NCBI RefSeq assembly: GCF_900103085.1
Contig: NZ_FMWR01000013.1
Span: forward strand, 1 to 64,000
From: Gilliamella mensalis
GTDB taxonomy: Bacteria > Pseudomonadota > Gammaproteobacteria > Enterobacterales > Orbaceae
Reading direction: 5' to 3'
DNA: 64,000 bases
The notes beneath the pieces are model-generated. The model was given only the letters and a program-made list of their open reading frames with translations, was not told the DNA's origin and did no database searches. The position numbers were made by a program, and so were the translations under genes. Numbering within the stretch: position 1 is the stretch's first letter; each line of letters begins with the position of its first letter. Of the stretch, positions 56,761-64,000 are shown one piece after another.

Positions 56761-58635
56761 ATGAGCAAAACAGGCACTGAAACGCGTGGATTTCAATCCG
56801 AAGTTAAACAAATTCTACATTTAATGATTCACTCTTTATATTCAAATAAAGAGATTTTTTTAAGAGAGCTTATTTCTAACGCATCTGATGCGGCCGACAA
56901 ACTCCGCTTTAAAGCACTTGAAAATCCAGATCTATATGCTGGTGATGGTGAACTTGGTGTGCGTATTTCGACCAATAAAGAAGCCGGCACTTTAACGATT
57001 GCCGATAACGGTATTGGGATGACACGTGATGAGGTGATTGAAAACTTAGGTACGGTTGCTAAATCAGGCACTAAAGCATTTTTAGAATCGATTGGTAGTG
57101 ATCAGGCTAAAGATAGTCAATTAATTGGTCAGTTTGGTGTAGGTTTTTATTCAGCATTTATTGTTGCCGATAAAGTCACTGTTAGAACACGCGCAGCCAC
57201 TGCAAAAGCTGATGAAGCGGTTAAATGGGAGTCAGCGGGTGAAGGTGAATATACAATATCTGACGATAATAAAGAAACTCGTGGTACCGAAATCACTTTA
57301 CACTTAAAAGAAGACGAAAAAGAGTTTTTAGATGATTGGCGTTTGCGTTCTATCATTAGCAAATATTCTGATCACATTTCACTTCCTGTTGAAGTACAAA
57401 CCACTGACGAAGAAAGCAAAGAAGTTAAGTGGGAAAAAGTTAACAAAGCCCAAGCACTTTGGACACGTAGCAAATCAGAAGTCACTGATGAAGAATACAA
57501 AGAATTTTATAAACACCTGTCACACGATTTTGCTGACCCATTAAGTTGGAGCCATAATCGTGTAGAAGGAAAACAAGAATATACTAGTCTACTTTACATC
57601 CCAGCAAAAGCACCTTGGGATATGTGGAATCGCGATAATAAACACGGCCTAAAACTTTATGTGCAACGCGTGTTTATTATGGATGATGCAGAACAATTTA
57701 TGCCAAACTATTTACGTTTTGTTAAAGGCTTAATTGATTCAAATGATTTACCATTAAATGTATCGCGCGAAATTTTGCAAGACAACAAAATCACCCAAAA
57801 CTTGCGTAATGCATGTACTAAACGTGTGTTACAAATGCTTGAAAAACTTGCTAAAGACGACAAAGAACAATATCAACAGTTTTGGAGTGAGTTTGGTTTA
57901 GTATTAAAAGAAGGTACTGGTGAAGACTTTGCCAACCGTGAAACAATTGCTAAATTACTTCGTTTTACGTCAACTCATACTGATAGCGATGCGCAAACTG
58001 TTGCGTTAGATGATTACATTAGCCGTATGCAAGAAGGTCAAGAAAAGATCTACTATATTACCGCTGACAGCTATGGTGCCGCTAAAAATAGCCCTCATCT
58101 TGAGCTATTCCGTAAAAAAGGCATTGAAGTATTATTATTGTCCGATCGTATTGATGAATGGATGATGAGCAATTTAACTGAATTTGATGGCAAACAGTTC
58201 CAATCTATTAGTAAATCAGACGAATCAATCGAAAAACTTGCCGATCAAGATAGTGAAGAGCAAAAACAAGTTGAAAAAGAACTTGAACCATTTATTGAAC
58301 GAGTCAAAACCGCATTAGGTGATAAGGTGAAAGACGTTAAATTAACTCATCGGTTAACTGATACACCAGCAATTGTCACCACAGCTGCTGACGAAATGAG
58401 TACACAAATGGCTAAATTGTTTGCAGCAGCAGGTCAGAAAGCGCCGGAAATCAAATACACATTTGAAATCAATCCAGATCATAAATTGGTTAAACGTATT
58501 GCCGATACACAAGATGAAAGCGCATTTAACGATTGGGTTGAACTATTACTTGATCAAGCTTTACTTGCTGAAAAAGGCTCGCTTAGCGATCCAAGCAAAT
58601 TTATTCAAACCATGAATAAATTATTAGCGCAATAG
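56761..58635 (+). CDS. htpG: Hsp90-family chaperone HtpG
   Basis: This 624-residue protein has exactly the E. coli HtpG length. The N-terminal GHKL ATPase has [30 protein letters not shown] and [15 protein letters not shown]. The middle domain has [21 protein letters not shown] and the catalytic Arg region [10 protein letters not shown]. The C-terminal dimerisation domain ends with [16 protein letters not shown]. It helps fold or reactivate client proteins with DnaK. A GAGG ribosome site and a sigma-32 promoter precede it. Confidence 0.98.
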   Translation: MSKTGTETRGFQSEVKQILHLMIHSLYSNKEIFLRELISNASDAADKLRFKALENPDLYAGDGELGVRISTNKEAGTLTIADNGIGMTRDEVIENLGTVAKSGTKAFLESIGSDQAKDSQLIGQFGVGFYSAFIVADKVTVRTRAATAKADEAVKWESAGEGEYTISDDNKETRGTEITLHLKEDEKEFLDDWRLRSIISKYSDHISLPVEVQTTDEESKEVKWEKVNKAQALWTRSKSEVTDEEYKEFYKHLSHDFADPLSWSHNRVEGKQEYTSLLYIPAKAPWDMWNRDNKHGLKLYVQRVFIMDDAEQFMPNYLRFVKGLIDSNDLPLNVSREILQDNKITQNLRNACTKRVLQMLEKLAKDDKEQYQQFWSEFGLVLKEGTGEDFANRETIAKLLRFTSTHTDSDAQTVALDDYISRMQEGQEKIYYITADSYGAAKNSPHLELFRKKGIEVLLLSDRIDEWMMSNLTEFDGKQFQSISKSDESIEKLADQDSEEQKQVEKELEPFIERVKTALGDKVKDVKLTHRLTDTPAIVTTAADEMSTQMAKLFAAAGQKAPEIKYTFEINPDHKLVKRIADTQDESAFNDWVELLLDQALLAEKGSLSDPSKFIQTMNKLLAQ

Positions 58636-58655
58636 TAAATAATAGTCACCAACAT

Positions 58656-58690
58656 AGCCCCGATAGATTAATATTATTGGGGCTTTTTTA
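58656..58690 (+). terminator. Terminator of htpG
   Basis: AGCCCC and GGGGCT (58656-58661, 58679-58684), with additional ATA/TAT pairing inside, are followed by TTTTTTA. Confidence 0.8.
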
Positions 58691-58728
58691 TACTAGTAAA
58701 AAAAGCCCAACTATATTTTTTCAAATAG

Positions 58729-58744
58729 TATGATGTTTATCACA
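58729..58744 (+). promoter_or_regulatory. CRP-binding site upstream of bglG
   Basis: TATGA-tgttta-TCACA differs from the consensus TGTGA-N6-TCACA at one of ten key bases. It is about 75 bases before bglG, suiting catabolite activation of the operon. Confidence 0.6.
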
Positions 58745-58791
58745 TTTTTTTATTTTTTTGCTTCCGATTTTTTTATAGCGGCTCATAATAG

Positions 58792-59675
<884 letters not shown>

Positions 59676-59746
59676 CTTTAGTCATTATTATTGTATAAAT
59701 CTTACCTAGTTTTAAAATTTATGTTAGTCTAAATCAGTCATTAATT

Positions 59747-59793
59747 GGATTGTTATTGCAAAGTTAATACGGCTTACTTTGCAAGCAAAACCT
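59747..59793 (+). promoter_or_regulatory. Ribonucleic antiterminator (RAT) of the bgl operon
   Basis: The flanks GGATTGTTATTGC and GCAAGCAAAACC match the BglG/LicT RAT consensus (GGATTGTTACTGC...GCAGGCAAAACC). The upper part is enlarged: AAAGT/ACTTT extends the stem and encloses an 11-base loop, so the element is 47 instead of about 30 bases. Its 3' end overlaps the terminator stem, so the two are exclusive. Confidence 0.9.
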
Positions 59794-59828
59794 AGAACCC
59801 CAAAATTTGGGGGCTAGGTTTTTTTTTG
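59788..59828 (+). terminator. Leader terminator controlled by BglG
   Basis: AACCTAG-aa-CCCC-aaaattt-GGGG-g-CTAGGTT is a long stem followed by T9. Its left arm shares bases with the RAT, the classic arrangement of antitermination. Confidence 0.92.
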
Positions 59829-59846
59829 TTCTAAAAATAAGGATAA

Positions 59847-63140
<3,294 letters not shown>

Positions 63141-63151
63141 TAAGATAACTT

Positions 63152-63190
63152 AGGGGGATTATGCTCAGTAATCCCCCTTTATTTCATTTA
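63152..63190 (+). terminator. Terminator between the 6-phospho-beta-glucosidase and porin genes
   Basis: AGGGGGATT and AATCCCCCT (63152-63160, 63170-63178) form a perfect 9-bp stem followed by TTATTTCATTT. It may stop or dampen transcription into the porin gene. Confidence 0.8.
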
Positions 63191-63318
63191 AAATGAGCGG
63201 ATAAGCATAGAGGCAGATAACATTAAGAAGAAATAATATAAAAAGCAACTAATTGAATAAAATTAACAATTAAAAATCATTTTGCTATATACAAACAGGA
63301 ATAGGTTAAGAAATAACA

Positions 63319-64000
63319 ATGAAAATAAAATATCTCACAATGATGCTGTTTGGGGTATCGAGCTCTTTGGCATCGGCAAATGAAATAATCAATAATTCAC
63401 TCTTAGATAACCTATTTTTTAAAAATTCTAAGTTTGAATTTTCTACTCGTAATCATTGGAAGTATTTAAAAGAAAATGCATCCCAGCCCAAAGAAGTACA
63501 CAGTGCATGGGGACAAGTATTTACTTTTGATTATAAATCAGGCTATCTATTCAACACTATTGGCTTTGATCTCACCTATGACAACGCTATAAAATTAGGT
63601 GCTAGTGATTATTTTGCAACACGTAATTTACTTTATAATGATGGCAAAGGTTACAACAAACATAATGCGCACGGTTTTAATAAAGTGACTCAACGCTATG
63701 CAAAAATTAAATTTGGTAATAATACTGTTAATTTCAATGGTAAAGCGGGTTGGCATAGCTTAAAAGATTTTGGTGTTATAAGTTCATCAAAACACCTTAC
63801 ACGCAATAGTTATTTGGGTTATAGTGGCGTTCTAAAATATGACAACATCTACTTTTCATTAGCCTATATAAATAGCACGCTACCAAGAGAGTCGGCGAAA
63901 AAATTGCATTTTTTAACGGCCGATCGTAAAAAAGTTATTGATAATATTTCAACAGCAGAAATCGCTTATAAAGATAAATATCTTACATTAGATTATTCTT
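63319..64000 (+). CDS. OprD-family outer membrane porin (3' end beyond the window)
   Basis: The frame is open from ATG 63319 to the window edge (227 codons). A signal peptide (KIKYLTMMLFGVSSSLASA) is followed by an OprD/ChiP-like barrel start: FEFSTRNHWKYLKEN, SAWGQVFTFDYKSGYLFNTIGFDLTYDN, then alternating strands such as QRYAKIKFGNNTVNFNGKAGW. Porins of this type let small substrates (chitooligosaccharides, basic amino acids, sugars) cross the outer membrane. Position behind the bgl genes suggests beta-glucoside entry, although a terminator and 180 bases lie between. Confidence 0.85.
   Translation, partial: MKIKYLTMMLFGVSSSLASANEIINNSLLDNLFFKNSKFEFSTRNHWKYLKENASQPKEVHSAWGQVFTFDYKSGYLFNTIGFDLTYDNAIKLGASDYFATRNLLYNDGKGYNKHNAHGFNKVTQRYAKIKFGNNTVNFNGKAGWHSLKDFGVISSSKHLTRNSYLGYSGVLKYDNIYFSLAYINSTLPRESAKKLHFLTADRKKVIDNISTAEIAYKDKYLTLDYS

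Overview
The window is AT-rich chromosomal DNA (roughly one third G+C by eye) from a gammaproteobacterium whose proteins read as clear but diverged counterparts of E. coli proteins (ValS, GuaB, HtpG, TamA/TamB, SrmB, PlsC, HldD, WaaF/WaaC, PotFGHI, BamE, YaeP, CmoM, RibB with its FMN riboswitch). Low G+C, a small conserved gene set and beta-glucoside PTS genes would fit a host-associated lineage such as Orbaceae (Gilliamella or Frischella relatives). That placement is an inference from gene content, not something a single window proves.

Layout. 1-2.7 kb is a small accessory patch: the right end of an IS3-family element, a sugar-acid pair (yhcH-kdgK) and a glycosyltransferase (GT25) gene broken by two 1-base deletions in A tracts. 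2.9-15 kb holds an EmrE-type SMR pump, tRNA-Lys(CUU), ompW, valS, a pantothenate operon panG-panB-panC, an M20 amidohydrolase with a partner membrane protein, and recQ. 15-19 kb has tRNA-Val(GAC) followed by a 0.7 kb gene-free stretch, a small membrane protein, bamE, fklB and an MFS transporter. 19-27.7 kb is dapB-tadA-hpt-tamA-tamB and a stand-alone MnmD methyltransferase. 27.7-32.5 kb is a co-directional envelope block, plsC-cmoM-hldD-waaF-waaC-yaeP. 32.5-40.9 kb has a CusRS-like two-component system, a candidate sRNA, trmA, srmB, a 2-Cys peroxiredoxin, a paired SMR transporter and riboswitch-controlled ribB. 41-46.4 kb is potFGHI and a lipoprotein-type ecotin. 46.5-58.6 kb carries ydiK, pssA, a hairpin-rich intergenic region, guaB, gntT behind a GntR-type operator, ubiG, an NSS-family Na+ symporter, a decayed NYN-LOTUS (LabA-like) gene and htpG with a sigma-32 promoter. 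58.7 kb to the end is a beta-glucoside operon (bglG, antiterminator RNA, bglF, 6-phospho-beta-glucosidase, OprD-like porin) cut by the window edge.

How the parts fit. Much of the window concerns the envelope: TamAB/BamE (outer-membrane assembly), PlsC and PssA (phospholipids), HldD/WaaF/WaaC (LPS inner core), OmpW and a porin. Carbon supply is represented by the PTS beta-glucoside operon with two CRP sites, the gluconate permease and KDG kinase. Polyamine import is represented by potFGHI. No complete CRISPR, phage, restriction or toxin system was found, and I did not find a clear large novel multi-gene system. The most notable points are: a PanG-type ketopantoate reductase in place of PanE; extra N-terminal membrane segments in both Pot permeases together with altered cleft residues in PotF; a lipid-anchored ecotin with Leu at P1; a candidate sRNA beside cusR; an undescribed hairpin-rich region between pssA and guaB; an enlarged RAT element in the bgl leader; and the multiply broken NYN-LOTUS gene.
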